DNA of 64,000 bases from Photobacterium atrarenae (GCF_024380015.1 NZ_CP101509.1:1240001-1304000), one strand, 5' to 3'. Shown: positions 38,094 to 47,526, counted from the stretch's first letter. Translations and numbers: made by a program. The notes: generated by a model not told the origin, from the letters alone.

Positions 38094-38337
38094 ACGAGTC
38101 TCGAAGTCTGGATGTCTTTTATGGCCACAGCAATGTTGTTGTGCTTATGTCCCGTAGCTCCTGGTTCTTGGGGCCTCGTACTTAGCGGTTTCGGCAGCCA
38201 GTGCGTCATTCTATTCGCTTTTCTCCGGTTATCTGCGCAGCAAAGTCACCTCCGTATCGTTTCAAAACCGCTTTAATAAAGTCAGCGGCGGGATGTTGGT
38301 GAGCGCCGGTGCCCTGACTACAACTATCCAACAATAA
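38094..38337 (+). pseudogene. Remnant of a LysE/RhtB family amino-acid exporter
   Basis: Two pieces of one gene remain in different frames. The N-terminal piece reads SLEVWMSFMATAMLLCLCP, the start of a LysE protein just before its usual SPGPG motif. From about 38173 a second frame reads ASYLAVSAASASFYSLFSGY and ends LVSAGALTTTIQQ at 38337, the usual C-terminus. About 120-130 internal residues are missing. AAGGAGG at 38082-38088 is followed by ACG at 38094 where an ATG would be expected, so the start codon is probably lost too. Confidence 0.75.
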
Positions 38338-38403
38338 AACTGAGCCATGCCCGGCGATTGAAGCCGCCGAGGGCGTGGCGAGATCACATGGAAAAGAAGT
38401 GAC

Positions 38404-38937
38404 ATGATGCAAACCAAGCGAACCATCATTGAGATCCTGCCGGTGCAAGACGCCTCCCTTTTGCTGGACTATTACGTTGAAAACCAAGCACACTTATCGC
38501 CGTGGGAGCCAAGCCGGGGCGAGGATTATCTGACGTTGGAGAACTGGCACAATGCGCTGCAGAAAGCGACGGAAGATTTTGAAAGTGGCAAAGAATACCG
38601 GTTTGTTGCGCTGACGCCGGATCGACAGGAAGTGATCGCCGTCTGCAATTTTACCGGTGTAGTGCGGATGCCATTTCAGGCGTGTTTTCTTGGTTACTCC
38701 ATCAGTAAAAAGTATGAAGGTCAGGGGTTGATGACGGAAGTTCTGACTGCAACCGTCGATTATATGCTGAGTGACGTGGGTTTGAACCGTGTGATGGCCA
38801 ACTATATGCCGCGGAACGAGCGTAGCGGGCGTGTGCTGGAAAAACTCGGTTTTGAACGAGAAGGCTATGCCCGGCGGTATTTAAACATTGCCGGAGTCTG
38901 GGAAGACCATGTGCTGATGGCGAAAATTAACGATTAA
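38404..38937 (+). CDS. rimJ: RimJ-like ribosomal-protein N-acetyltransferase
   Basis: A 177-residue GNAT protein similar to E. coli RimJ along its length (HLSPWEPSR, FQACFLGYSISKKYEGQGLM, RVMANYMPRNERSGRVLEKLGFEREGYA). RimJ acetylates the N-terminal alanine of ribosomal protein S5. Orthology is likely but the GNAT family is large, so another protein substrate is possible. Two ATGs stand side by side at 38404 and 38407. A terminator follows. Confidence 0.8.
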   Translation: MMQTKRTIIEILPVQDASLLLDYYVENQAHLSPWEPSRGEDYLTLENWHNALQKATEDFESGKEYRFVALTPDRQEVIAVCNFTGVVRMPFQACFLGYSISKKYEGQGLMTEVLTATVDYMLSDVGLNRVMANYMPRNERSGRVLEKLGFEREGYARRYLNIAGVWEDHVLMAKIND

Positions 38938-38949
38938 ACCGGAAAATGA

Positions 38950-38988
38950 GGCCAGCGGCTCTGATGAAGGTGAGTTGCTGGTCTTTTT
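38950..38988 (+). terminator. Probable rho-independent terminator after rimJ-like gene
   Basis: GGCCAGC and GCTGGTC pair (one G-U) over a 20-base loop, followed by TTTTTG. Confidence 0.65.
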
Positions 38989-39047
38989 GTTTTCTGAGGA
39001 TTTATTAAACCATTCATGAGATCATGAGAGAACGCGAAGGAGACGGC

Positions 39048-39851
39048 GTGAGTGACGAACGCATTACGGTAAGCCTGGTTCAGGCTCCGGTTTTTAAAGG
39101 GGATATTTCAGCCAATCTGACGATGCATCTGGATGCTATCGCCGCTTCCGCCCGTCAGGGTGCGGATGTGGTGGTGTTTCCGGAATTGTCGCTCACCGGG
39201 TATGAACTGTCGTTGGCCGGAGAATTGACGTTAGATTCGCGCCCTGAGGTTATACAACTTTTATCTGAGGCCGCGATGCGTCATCAAGTCGTGGTGATCG
39301 CTGGCGGACCGCTAGCTGCACACGGTGATCATCAAGACGATGACCAAGAACAACGCCAAGATCCGCGGCCTTATATTGGCGCGATCATCTGCTTGCCTTG
39401 CGGCGCAGTTGAGAACTACGCCAAACAGTATTTGCATGAAGGTGAAGCAACCTTCTGTGCGGCCGGGGAGCGAAATATCACGATCACCTACAAGGGCTAT
39501 ACGCTTGCCCTGGCAATTTGCGCTGATTTTTCAAACCCGGCTCATGCCGCAGATGCAGCAGCCAACGGCGCCGATCTGTACCTGGCCAGCGCGCTGATTT
39601 CTGAAGCTGGTTACGCCGCGGACGCGCAGATCCTGTCCGAAATTGCCCGAAGTCATCAGTTGCCGGTTTTGTTGGCGAATCATTGCTGTGAAACCGGCGG
39701 CTGGATCACCTGCGGCAGCAGTGGCATGTGGGACCCATATGGTGAGCTGGTGGTTGCTGCGGAAGGGATTGAGCCCGGCATGGTGTTATGTACGCTGAAG
39801 GGAGCTGCCGTGAGTGGAAAAATGGTTTGTTTCGCCGATTTAACGCAATAG
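39048..39851 (+). CDS. Carbon-nitrogen hydrolase (nitrilase superfamily)
   Basis: A 267-residue nitrilase-superfamily amidase. The Glu-Lys-Cys triad is seen in order: E in VVFPELSLTGYE, K in YAKQYLHEGE, and C in LAICADFSNP. Substrate unknown; candidates are omega-amides or N-carbamoyl compounds. Start: GTG 39048 has AAGGAGAC five bases upstream and gives MSDERITVSLVQAP, so it is preferred to ATG 39024, which would lie upstream of that site. A His/Asp-rich insert (GDHQDDDQEQRQD, about residue 95) is unusual. Confidence 0.85.
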   Translation: MSDERITVSLVQAPVFKGDISANLTMHLDAIAASARQGADVVVFPELSLTGYELSLAGELTLDSRPEVIQLLSEAAMRHQVVVIAGGPLAAHGDHQDDDQEQRQDPRPYIGAIICLPCGAVENYAKQYLHEGEATFCAAGERNITITYKGYTLALAICADFSNPAHAADAAANGADLYLASALISEAGYAADAQILSEIARSHQLPVLLANHCCETGGWITCGSSGMWDPYGELVVAAEGIEPGMVLCTLKGAAVSGKMVCFADLTQ

Positions 39852-39882
39852 CCGTAATGTTTTTATATTCAATGGAGTGTTG

Positions 39883-40257
39883 ATGATTATCAACCATGTA
39901 TCTGTCGGGACAGCCGATGTTCGTGCGGTAGTTCAGTTTTATGATGCGGTGCTTGGCGCCTTATCGATCAAACGGACCCATTTGATCGATCATGTTGCAG
40001 CTGCCTATGGCGAGCAGTTTGAGTTTTGGGTCGGGAGCCCCTGTGAGCATCAGGCATCGGCCGGGAATGGCGCTCATGTTGCTTTTCAGGCGCCGGATCA
40101 GGCTGCCGTCGATGCATTTTATCGCGTTGCCATCGAACTGGGAGCGCAATGTGAAGGTGCGCCGGGCCTGCGCCCTGAATACGGGCCGACGTATTATGCG
40201 GCGTATGTTCGTGATCTGGACGGTAATAAGATCGAAGCCGTTGTGATGTCCGCCTAA
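39883..40257 (+). CDS. VOC (glyoxalase/dioxygenase-fold) family protein
   Basis: A 124-residue single-module vicinal-oxygen-chelate protein: INHVSVGTADVRAVVQFYDAVL at the start, HVAFQAPDQAAVDAFY in the middle and YYAAYVRDLDGNKIEAV at the end. Metal ligands H and E of these motifs are kept. Family members include lyases and resistance proteins; no specific role is evident. ATG 39883 has TGGAG six bases upstream; GTG 39877 is also in frame. Confidence 0.85.
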   Translation: MIINHVSVGTADVRAVVQFYDAVLGALSIKRTHLIDHVAAAYGEQFEFWVGSPCEHQASAGNGAHVAFQAPDQAAVDAFYRVAIELGAQCEGAPGLRPEYGPTYYAAYVRDLDGNKIEAVVMSA

Positions 40258-40315
40258 TCTGATACCGAAATTGGTGATGGGAAAGTGATGATGGAAGTTC
40301 TAAGAAAGGGAAGTG

Positions 40316-40828
40316 ATGGCAAAAATTACCGTTCGTCTCAGTGAGCCAAAAGATGCTCAGGCACTTCAAGAAATTTATGCCGGAAAGGCGGCATATTCGG
40401 GGACGCTGCTGTTGCCATTTTCGTCGAAGGCAAGCTGGCAGTCCCGGATGGAGAATATTCCGGATAATATTTACAGTTTCGTGGCGGAATATGAAAGCCG
40501 GGTGGTGGGCAACCTCGGATTTGAGTTGTATCAAAATCCCCGGCGCAGACATGCGGGGACTTTTGGGATGGCCGTGCGGGATGACTTTCAGAGCAAGGGC
40601 GTCGGTAGTGCATTGCTGGCCGCGATGCTGGAGCTGACTGACAACTGGCTCAATGTCCGGCGAATTGAAATCACGGTATTTACTGACAATCATCCGGCGA
40701 TGGCGTTGTATGAAAAATTTGGATTCACAGTTGAAGGAGAATCCAAAGACTACGCCTTCCGACAGGGCGAATATGCTAGTGTCTACCATATGGCAAGGAT
40801 CAAGCAGCACGATAATATAAACGGTTGA
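40316..40828 (+). CDS. GNAT acetyltransferase, AaaT/YhhY-like
   Basis: A 170-residue GNAT protein similar to E. coli YhhY (AaaT, L-amino acid N-acyltransferase): ARRRHAGTFGMAVRDDFQSKGVGSAL-type CoA loop, NWLNVRRIEITVFTDN and EKFGFTVEGESKDYAFR. It may acetylate free amino acids. ATG 40316 follows AAAGGGAAG; GTG 40313 is an alternative. Confidence 0.8.
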   Translation: MAKITVRLSEPKDAQALQEIYAGKAAYSGTLLLPFSSKASWQSRMENIPDNIYSFVAEYESRVVGNLGFELYQNPRRRHAGTFGMAVRDDFQSKGVGSALLAAMLELTDNWLNVRRIEITVFTDNHPAMALYEKFGFTVEGESKDYAFRQGEYASVYHMARIKQHDNING

Positions 40829-40952
40829 ATTGAAAAGGATTGGCAGCGGTTAATCGGGTTCATGTGTTCGTCGTCGATCGGCTAAAGTGATGTAAAGGAT
40901 ACTCATACCGGGCACTTGTATTGTGTCTTGATGATTGGAAGGGATTGATTCT

Positions 40953-41435
40953 GTGGAAAAAATACTGGTCAGCGCCTGCTTGCTGGGGAGCAAGGTTCGT
41001 TATAACGGTAGCGACTTAACCGCAGAGGGAGATGACTTTGCGTGGTTGCTTCGCACTCAGCACATTGTCTCGTTCTGTCCGGAGGTGTCTGCCGGGCTGC
41101 CGACCCCGCGAGCGCCGGCGGAAATTCTGTACGGTGTCGGCGAAGATGTGATGTCGGGTAAAGCCAGGGTAATGGCGGACGATGGCGCCGATGTCACTCA
41201 GGCGTTTATGGCCGGGGCCCAACTGGCACTGGATAAATGCCGCCAGGCGGACATTCGCTTTGCCGTGTTGACCGAATCTAGCCCATCTTGCGGTCGAAAC
41301 ACCATTTATGATGGCAATTTCAATGGCCGCAAGATTACCGGAAAAGGCGTCACAGCTGCTTTGCTGGAAGCCCACGGGATCAAGGTCTACAGCCAGCATC
41401 AAGTGGGGATGTTGCGGGCTGAGTTTTTAAGTTAA
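40953..41435 (+). CDS. DUF523 family protein
   Basis: A 160-residue protein with the DUF523 hallmarks VSACLLGSKVRYNG near the start, FCPEVSAGLPTPR, and SPSCG, with conserved cysteines that may bind a metal. Function unknown. GTG 40953 (MEKILVSACLLG) lies nine bases after GGAAGGG and is preferred; a TTG at 40935 overlaps that ribosome binding site. Confidence 0.87.
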   Translation: MEKILVSACLLGSKVRYNGSDLTAEGDDFAWLLRTQHIVSFCPEVSAGLPTPRAPAEILYGVGEDVMSGKARVMADDGADVTQAFMAGAQLALDKCRQADIRFAVLTESSPSCGRNTIYDGNFNGRKITGKGVTAALLEAHGIKVYSQHQVGMLRAEFLS

Positions 41436-41494
41436 GCCTTAAATCAACACTGGAACAAAATAGTGCTGGCCTGATAACCGGCATCAATTGATGG

Positions 41495-41527
41495 ATCACG
41501 TGCCACCAAAATTTTGGGGCACGTGAT
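41495..41527. repeat. 33-bp near-perfect palindrome between convergent genes
   Basis: ATCACGTGCC and GGCACGTGAT (10 bp, perfect) flank a loop holding the inner palindrome CCAAAATTTTGG. It lies between the DUF523 gene and a convergent aminotransferase gene, so it may be a two-way terminator although no T-run follows. Confidence 0.65.
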
Positions 41528-41540
41528 ACTTGAAGCTGGG

Positions 41541-42353
41541 TTATGGTGCGATCAGTGGCTCGTTTTGGTAGGCCTGATGCAGAATGTCGAGAAACGGCTG
41601 GGAAGTGGGGAAAGACACTGTATCAATCTGGCGGACCGGGACCGCTGGTGTCCAGGAGTTCATCACAACGGAACCGTTTAAATGCGTAATGTCCACAAGG
41701 GTGAGTTCTTGCTCACGCTGAGGAATACCGAGCTTATCAAGCTGCCGACGGACAATTCCCATGGTCGTGCCCGGTAGCACCGGTGCTTGGGGCCAAATCA
41801 CAGCTTCACCATCCCAAAAAGCCAGGTTCCAGATGGACGCCTCACTGTAGCGACCCAAGCGATCGATAAAGACAGCATCATCAAACCCATCAGCGACCGC
41901 CTGGCGCATCCAGTAGGTTTTTCCAATTTCTCCAACATGCTTGAATTGCGGCAGGATGCGCTCATATTCGAAGGATTTAAGCGCTAATGGGCCTTGAGGA
42001 CCATTGTGTGGCGGAGCCGTTCGGAGCAGCAAAGAGAGTTGGGCGTTGTTTTCCGTCGGGGTGAATTCGCCGCTGGCGGAGTAGACATAAGCCATCAGTG
42101 AAAAGTGACCCGGGCTTAAGGTACACACCTGACGTAACTGCGTGCACACCTGTTCGTCGGAAATCGCTTGGCCGTACAGGGCCAGTGAGGCGGCGCGTAG
42201 TCTCGCCAGGTGTAAATCCAGCCCACGGATTTGATGATCCCGAACTTGCATTGCCGTAAAGTGCGCGTGACCGGCAAAGGCCAAAGGTGCCAGATCTTCG
42301 CTGGTGGCCGTCCGGCCATTGAGCAGGGTGAGGGGTTTCCATTCTGATGACAT
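41541..42353 (-). CDS. Class IV aminotransferase / aminodeoxychorismate lyase-like protein
   Basis: A 270-residue fold-type IV PLP enzyme. Alignment with 4-amino-4-deoxychorismate lyase places the PLP lysine at K138 in QFKHVGE, 20 residues before GFDDAVFID, followed by GRYSEASIWNLAFW. VLPGTTMGIVRR is the usual PLP-phosphate segment. It could be a D-amino acid or branched-chain type transaminase or a lyase. ATG 42353 follows TGGAG; the frame extends two codons to a GTG. It is divergent from a LysR gene that may control it. Confidence 0.85.
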   Translation of the reverse strand: MSSEWKPLTLLNGRTATSEDLAPLAFAGHAHFTAMQVRDHQIRGLDLHLARLRAASLALYGQAISDEQVCTQLRQVCTLSPGHFSLMAYVYSASGEFTPTENNAQLSLLLRTAPPHNGPQGPLALKSFEYERILPQFKHVGEIGKTYWMRQAVADGFDDAVFIDRLGRYSEASIWNLAFWDGEAVIWPQAPVLPGTTMGIVRRQLDKLGIPQREQELTLVDITHLNGSVVMNSWTPAVPVRQIDTVSFPTSQPFLDILHQAYQNEPLIAP

Positions 42354-42485
42354 GATCACTCCAGATAATATTGTGAAAGAGACGCCGCAGCGTCATTTGT
42401 TGGGGTGAGGCTGATTCTGACGGATTGACGCCTTTCCGTGAAACGAGTATTACTTGATGGTTCATTAAAATCGGCTTGTAAATAA

Positions 42486-43475
42486 ATGATTTATAAAAAC
42501 CTGCCTGCAACCCGCGCCTTGAGGACTTTTGAAGCGGCTGGTCGGCACTTGAATTTCACCAAAGCGGCGGATGAAGTGGGCCTAACGCCTGCGGCTGTCA
42601 GTTATCAAATCAAGGAAATTGAAGCGCAACTGGCGCTGAAACTGTTTCACCGAACCAGCCGCACGATTGCCTTAACAGCTGCGGGGGAGATTATGCACAG
42701 TGCGGTGACAGCATCTCTCGATGGCTTGCAGCGGGCGCTCGGCCAGGCACGTCAAGTATCCAGGGACACGGATCAGCTTCGTGTCTCTTTGGGGGCGCGA
42801 TTTGCCACGAACTGGCTGTTTCCCAGACTCGGGGCGCTGAAGGCTGTGCATCCTGATCTTGAGCTTTCCTTTGATGTTACGGATGAGCTACGGGATTTCG
42901 AACGTGACGACATCGACGTCGCGATTCGATTTGGCCACGGGCAGTATCCGGGCACGCGTGCGCATCAGCTGTTCGGCACTGAGGTCGTGCCGGTGTGCAG
43001 TCCCGAATGGCTCAACCGCCACCAAGACCTTCGAGCTCCTGAAGATTTGCAGCGCTACACCCTCAGTTATGTCGATTGCACGACACAAGGGAAGTCATGG
43101 CCAAATTGGTCGATGTGGATGGCCGCTGCCGGTATCGATGATTTTGATGACAGCCGGGCGGTGGGGTTTTCCGATTTGAGCCATGTGGTCCAGGCGGCGC
43201 TTGAAGGTAGTGTGGTGGGGTTGGCAGAGCCGGTGATGATTGAGCGAGAGCTGGCGCAGGGCAGGCTAGTCAGGTTGTTCGAGGAGGTTCACCTCAGGGT
43301 TGCGCCTCATTTGTCCTATCATGTGGTGTGTCCGGATGACCTGGATGAAATCTCCGCTGCGGCCCGATTTCGTGACTGGCTACTAGGTGAGGTTCATTCG
43401 TCAAGTTCGGCGAAGTCTATTGATAGTCATCAAGGGCGGAAAGGGTGTATAACCCTCTCCGCAGATTCGTCTTGA
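42486..43475 (+). CDS. LysR family regulator, GcvA-like
   Basis: A 329-residue LysR regulator of the GcvA group: PATRALRTFEAAGRHLNFTKAADEVGLTPAAVSYQIKEIE HTH pattern at the N-terminus, then the effector domain with DIDVAIRFGHGQYPG and an ending VHLSYHVVCPDD-type segment. The C-terminal 25 residues past WLLGEV are Ser-rich and atypical. It is divergent from the class IV aminotransferase (132-bp gap), its likely target. Confidence 0.88.
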   Translation: MIYKNLPATRALRTFEAAGRHLNFTKAADEVGLTPAAVSYQIKEIEAQLALKLFHRTSRTIALTAAGEIMHSAVTASLDGLQRALGQARQVSRDTDQLRVSLGARFATNWLFPRLGALKAVHPDLELSFDVTDELRDFERDDIDVAIRFGHGQYPGTRAHQLFGTEVVPVCSPEWLNRHQDLRAPEDLQRYTLSYVDCTTQGKSWPNWSMWMAAAGIDDFDDSRAVGFSDLSHVVQAALEGSVVGLAEPVMIERELAQGRLVRLFEEVHLRVAPHLSYHVVCPDDLDEISAAARFRDWLLGEVHSSSSAKSIDSHQGRKGCITLSADSS

Positions 43476-43487
43476 TGGGTGAAGTGC

Positions 43488-44402
43488 TTAACCGGGAAGC
43501 GGAATAAACTCTTCTTCGTCGCCGGGAACAACCGGATACCGCCGGGCCTGCCAGTCCTGCTTGGCTTGCTCTATTTTCTCTTTCTGGCTGGAGACAAAAT
43601 TCCATTCGATGAAGCGGCGGGAAATCGCGGCGCCGCCGACCAGCGCGACTCGGGCATTCGTGGCCGCCTGAACTGAACATTGGGAAGCGCCCGGCAATAC
43701 GGCGAATCCATGCTCCGGGATTGCTTCATTCCCGAGGGTGACATCTCCCTGAACGACATAGAGCGCCTTTTCTTCGGTGACCGGGAGCGGGAAGGTATGT
43801 CCGGCCGGAATATCGGCTTCCAGGTACAGGGTGTCGTAGAAACATTTCACCGGCGATTGCATTCCAAAAGCTTCTCCCATCATCACCCGGATAGTGACGC
43901 CGTCCCGGTTCAGGAGTGGGATGGTGGTTTTCGGGTAGTGATAAAAGGCCGGCTCAATATCTTCCATCGCCTCCGGCAATGCGAGCCAGAGCTGCAGGGC
44001 ATGCACGGTTCTTGGCTGGCGGGCCCTTTCCGGTCGTTCTCGCTCGGAGTGCACAATCCCTCTTCCGGCAACCATCAGGTTGATATCGCCGGGCTGAATG
44101 GCTTGCTCGGTGCCCAGAGAGTCCCGGTGCAAAATTTCGCCTTCGAACAGGTAAGTCACTGTGGCAATCCCAATATGCGGGTGCGGCCTGACGTTCAAGC
44201 CGTGCTCGGTATCGAATTGCGCCGGTCCCATGTGGTCAAAGAACACCCAAGGGCCGACTTTCTTGAGGTGGGCGCTGGGCAAGGCGCGGCGGACCATAAA
44301 CCCGCCGATATCTTTATCTTTGGGGAAGATCAACTGGCTGATGGTCTCCCCACAAGGGAGCTGTTCGCAGGGAAGTTCGGTGGTCTGAGTTTCATTGCTC
44401 AT
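43488..44402 (-). CDS. Pirin family protein
   Basis: A 304-residue bicupin protein. The N-terminal cupin has the metal motif RPHPHIGIATVTYLFEGE and GRGIVHSE; the C-terminal cupin is also present. Bacterial pirins often act as quercetin 2,3-dioxygenases or regulators. ATG 44402 gives MSNETQTTELPCEQLP; the longer frame to 44438 lacks support. It is convergent with the GcvA-like gene. Confidence 0.87.
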   Translation of the reverse strand: MSNETQTTELPCEQLPCGETISQLIFPKDKDIGGFMVRRALPSAHLKKVGPWVFFDHMGPAQFDTEHGLNVRPHPHIGIATVTYLFEGEILHRDSLGTEQAIQPGDINLMVAGRGIVHSERERPERARQPRTVHALQLWLALPEAMEDIEPAFYHYPKTTIPLLNRDGVTIRVMMGEAFGMQSPVKCFYDTLYLEADIPAGHTFPLPVTEEKALYVVQGDVTLGNEAIPEHGFAVLPGASQCSVQAATNARVALVGGAAISRRFIEWNFVSSQKEKIEQAKQDWQARRYPVVPGDEEEFIPLPG

Positions 44403-44533
44403 GAGATGCCTCTGGCGTTGATCGCGGATGCATTTCATCAGTGTATGCAGAGAAAGGGGGAGATTCCTGTTTTAGCGCGAGTTCAGACCATCAGTATTCC
44501 GTGCCACCGGCGTGACACGGATGTTGGTTGAGG

Positions 44534-45028
44534 CTACTCCTGGCTGTTGGGGGAAACCGTATAAGCTGCACTCCATAGGTACTGCTCAGATGAGTTGCGT
44601 TCGTAGACTTTGACGCCCCAGGTATCTTCCTGAGTGTCGGTGAGGACCCAGGTTACTTTCCAGTTATTGGGCATGGAGATGTTGAGGTATTTATCGTTAT
44701 CAATGGTCCAGGATATTCTCTCCTCGCCGCTTTTGCCGACGTATACCCCTTGGCCGGCAGAATCAAACCGATAATATACCACCTGGCCTTTGTTGTTTTT
44801 TCGGGCGAAGGTGCGGTTCTGAATCATGGCCCGTTCAACGTTCTTCGCCCCGCCGCAATCCTGGATTGATTGCTCATAGGAGGTCCAGTTACTGCGCATA
44901 TCTTTGTAGTCATCGCCAATATTACAGACGGAGACGGCAGAGTTTGTATTGACGGTTGGTGTGGCTGTGGACTGGCACCCGACTAAGGCGAGCACAGCCA
45001 GTGCCGGTGTGATTGCATATGACTTCAT
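44534..45028 (-). CDS. Lipoprotein of unknown function
   Basis: A 164-residue lipoprotein. The signal peptide ends in the lipobox LVGC (Cys near residue 18) followed by Gln-Ser, which suggests outer-membrane sorting. Two further cysteines (SVCNIGDD and QDCGGAK) may form a disulfide. The C-terminal part is rich in W and Y and predicted beta. Family not recognised. ATG 45028 follows AAGGGGAAGGG; the longer frame to 45103 would hide the signal peptide. Confidence 0.75.
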   Translation of the reverse strand: MKSYAITPALAVLALVGCQSTATPTVNTNSAVSVCNIGDDYKDMRSNWTSYEQSIQDCGGAKNVERAMIQNRTFARKNNKGQVVYYRFDSAGQGVYVGKSGEERISWTIDNDKYLNISMPNNWKVTWVLTDTQEDTWGVKVYERNSSEQYLWSAAYTVSPNSQE

Positions 45029-45252
45029 GATATCCCTTCCCCTTTTATTGTGTATTTTATTTCCTGCCTTTATATCAATAGTTGTCGTGGTAAAAATGTA
45101 CAACTGGCCGCTTAGAGAAGGAGGCAGCGTTGAAGTATATCTGTGATATTACTCCCAGATAATTCAGGCACCATAGCAGGTATCTGAGCTGTACGCCGGC
45201 TTTGGCTAGGCGCTGAACACCAATTCGTGCCATGTGCGAGCGGCAGGACGCG

Positions 45253-47526
45253 CTAGCGCTTTGACCTGGCTTGAAGCTGCTCAATATAGTGTGCGACCTG
45301 GGGATTGTCCGGCAGGAGTCGCCTGAGCTGTGCGGCATAAAACAAGGCGGCCTGATAATTGCTCACTTCAGCATAAGATTGCGACAGGGTATAGACCAAG
45401 TCCGGGTTGTTCGGTGAAAGATGGTAAGCGCGCTTGAGTGCCTGGATGGCCTGCATCGGCTGACCAATATCTTTAAGCAGCAGGGAGTAGGTGTAGTGAT
45501 AGCGCAGGCTCTCCGGCTCAGCTTCAGCCGCTTTTTGTAAATACGTCGCAGCCTTGGGCTTGTTCTGGCTTCGGACCAGGCTCATCGCCATAGCGTAATT
45601 GAGCGCAGCAGCTTCCGGGGCCAGTGCCAGGCCCTGGGTGAGAACATGTCGGGACTGCGCCTCATCTTGTTTGAGCCGGTAGGTATCGGCCAGGTTCACG
45701 TATGCGGGAATGAATATCGGCTCAACATCAATCGCTTGGTTGAAGTGGCCAATGGCATCTTCAATTTGCTGGAGGCTGAGCGCGAGGTTACCAAGCGCCG
45801 TGTGGGCGTAGCCGCGATCAGCCTGGTAACGCTGCACGGTTTGATATTCGCGCAGTCCTGCATTGAGTTGTTTGTACTCGCCCGGCGTCAGCTGAGACGC
45901 CGGCTGTAACAGCATGGGTGCCAGAGCCCGGGCTGCCTCGGTGCGAATGCTCAATCGGGGATCATGCAGCAGGGGATTGAGTAAACGCCAGCGTTGTTCC
46001 AGCGGGAAGTTTCCGGCTGCCTGGATGGCACCCATACGTTGAAGTGGTTCGTCTTTTTTAACGGCCCTGGTGATGGCAATCATGGCATTAGCATCCGGTG
46101 GCATGGACGCCATTCGGCTGAGGGCGGATGCCCGGATCATCTCCGGGGTGTTGCTGTTCTGGGCGATCCGGGATAGGGCAGTGCTGTCGGTCAGCATTCC
46201 CTGATCGGCGGCATGAAATACCGTGGCAAAATGTTGTTCATTTTGAAGTTGGCTGGCCGGAAACCACTGGTGCAGCTGCGTTTGTGCCCACTGGGCGGAT
46301 TGATCCTGATGGCAGCCGTTGCAGGCATTGGGCGTGCCGATGGTCTGGGTGAGATCGGGGCGAGGCACCCGGAAACTGTGATCCCGCCGCGGATCCACCT
46401 GCATGTACGTCGTTGCCGACATGTGGCAGTCGACACATTGATTGCCCGCATTGAATGCCTGATGGTGATGGTGCTGCTCGCTATCATAAGTCGCTGAAGT
46501 GTGGCACTGAGTACAGGTTTGATTGCCGGATAGCTTCAATTGGCCGGAGTGAGGGTTGTGGCAGTTGGTGCAAGTGACGCCAGCCTGATACATCTTGCTC
46601 TGGACAAATGAGCCCCAGACATAAACCTCATCCTGAATTTGGCCGTCGGGGAAATACAGCCCGGTGGTGAGCAAACTTGGCTGAAAGGCGTTGAACAAGT
46701 CATCAGGCGCTTGGCGATCACCGAGCTGCGCCCTTCTGGCATGACAAGTGGCACAGGTTTCGATTTGTCGGGATGCCTGTAGCGGGGTTACCGGAACCAG
46801 TGCACCGTTTTCATCCGGGTGAAAGCCGGACGTCTTGGCTTTGATGGCGGTGTCGAACCCTCGATGTTTGATGCCTTGATCTCCTTTAGCCCAGGCCAGG
46901 TGTCGGGTGGGAGAGCCATGGCAGGCATCACAGCTAACATTGACGGATGCATAAGTGGATTGATACGTGTTCGACTGTGAGTTGAAGTGTTTCTCAAAAT
47001 TTGTGCTATGACAGTCCGCGCACATCTGATTCCAGTTCTGGCCCATTTGTGTCCAGTGGAAGCTGTCTGATTTCGATTGCTCGGGGTGCAGGATAAACCA
47101 GCGCTGGCCGCCTTCGGCTTTGCTCCGGCTATCCCAGGCAAAGGGAATCAACTGTAATTTCCCGCTCTCTGCCCTGAACAGGTACTGTTGAAGCGGACGA
47201 TAGCCGAAGGTATAGACGACGGACAGTGTGTGCTGGCGCTGGTGCTCATCGAAAAACGTCACCAGATATTGATCGTCCTGGCGAAAAAAACGGGCTGGTC
47301 GCCCGAGATAGGTGATTTGCTCATTTGTAAATGCCGCCAGGATCGACTCGGGGCCGGCTGGTTCCATGGCATGAAAATGGTGTGATTGTTGCCATGCCTT
47401 AACTTGTTGCTGATGGCAATTGCCACACAGGGCGGCAGGGTCATTGATCTGCGTATCGGATGCGGATGCCATGCCCGACAGAATTGTGAAAGCGATAATC
47501 ATGGCCTTGAAATAGATGGCTGTCAC
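45253..47526 (-). CDS. Octaheme c-type cytochrome with HEAT-like and TPR domains
   Basis: A 757-residue exported protein. After a signal peptide (about 1-22), eight CxxCH heme sites are visible in order: CGNCH, CADCH, CDACH, CATCH, CTNCH, CTQCH, CVDCH and CNGCH, all in the first 450 residues. The middle has helical repeats like HEAT units (about 460-540) and the C-terminal 200 residues hold TPRs (ALGNLALSLQQIEDAIGHFNQAI and similar). It is a periplasmic electron carrier or oxidoreductase that may dock partners through its TPRs. GTG 47526 has AAGGAGG four bases upstream; the ATG in that spacer is followed at once by a stop. Confidence 0.85.
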   Translation of the reverse strand: MTAIYFKAMIIAFTILSGMASASDTQINDPAALCGNCHQQQVKAWQQSHHFHAMEPAGPESILAAFTNEQITYLGRPARFFRQDDQYLVTFFDEHQRQHTLSVVYTFGYRPLQQYLFRAESGKLQLIPFAWDSRSKAEGGQRWFILHPEQSKSDSFHWTQMGQNWNQMCADCHSTNFEKHFNSQSNTYQSTYASVNVSCDACHGSPTRHLAWAKGDQGIKHRGFDTAIKAKTSGFHPDENGALVPVTPLQASRQIETCATCHARRAQLGDRQAPDDLFNAFQPSLLTTGLYFPDGQIQDEVYVWGSFVQSKMYQAGVTCTNCHNPHSGQLKLSGNQTCTQCHTSATYDSEQHHHHQAFNAGNQCVDCHMSATTYMQVDPRRDHSFRVPRPDLTQTIGTPNACNGCHQDQSAQWAQTQLHQWFPASQLQNEQHFATVFHAADQGMLTDSTALSRIAQNSNTPEMIRASALSRMASMPPDANAMIAITRAVKKDEPLQRMGAIQAAGNFPLEQRWRLLNPLLHDPRLSIRTEAARALAPMLLQPASQLTPGEYKQLNAGLREYQTVQRYQADRGYAHTALGNLALSLQQIEDAIGHFNQAIDVEPIFIPAYVNLADTYRLKQDEAQSRHVLTQGLALAPEAAALNYAMAMSLVRSQNKPKAATYLQKAAEAEPESLRYHYTYSLLLKDIGQPMQAIQALKRAYHLSPNNPDLVYTLSQSYAEVSNYQAALFYAAQLRRLLPDNPQVAHYIEQLQARSKR

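Noticed and set aside
38046..38276. 76-residue frame as a small membrane protein
   Set aside because: Its hydrophobic part matches the start of a LysE exporter whose tail continues in another frame, so it is a remnant rather than a small gene.
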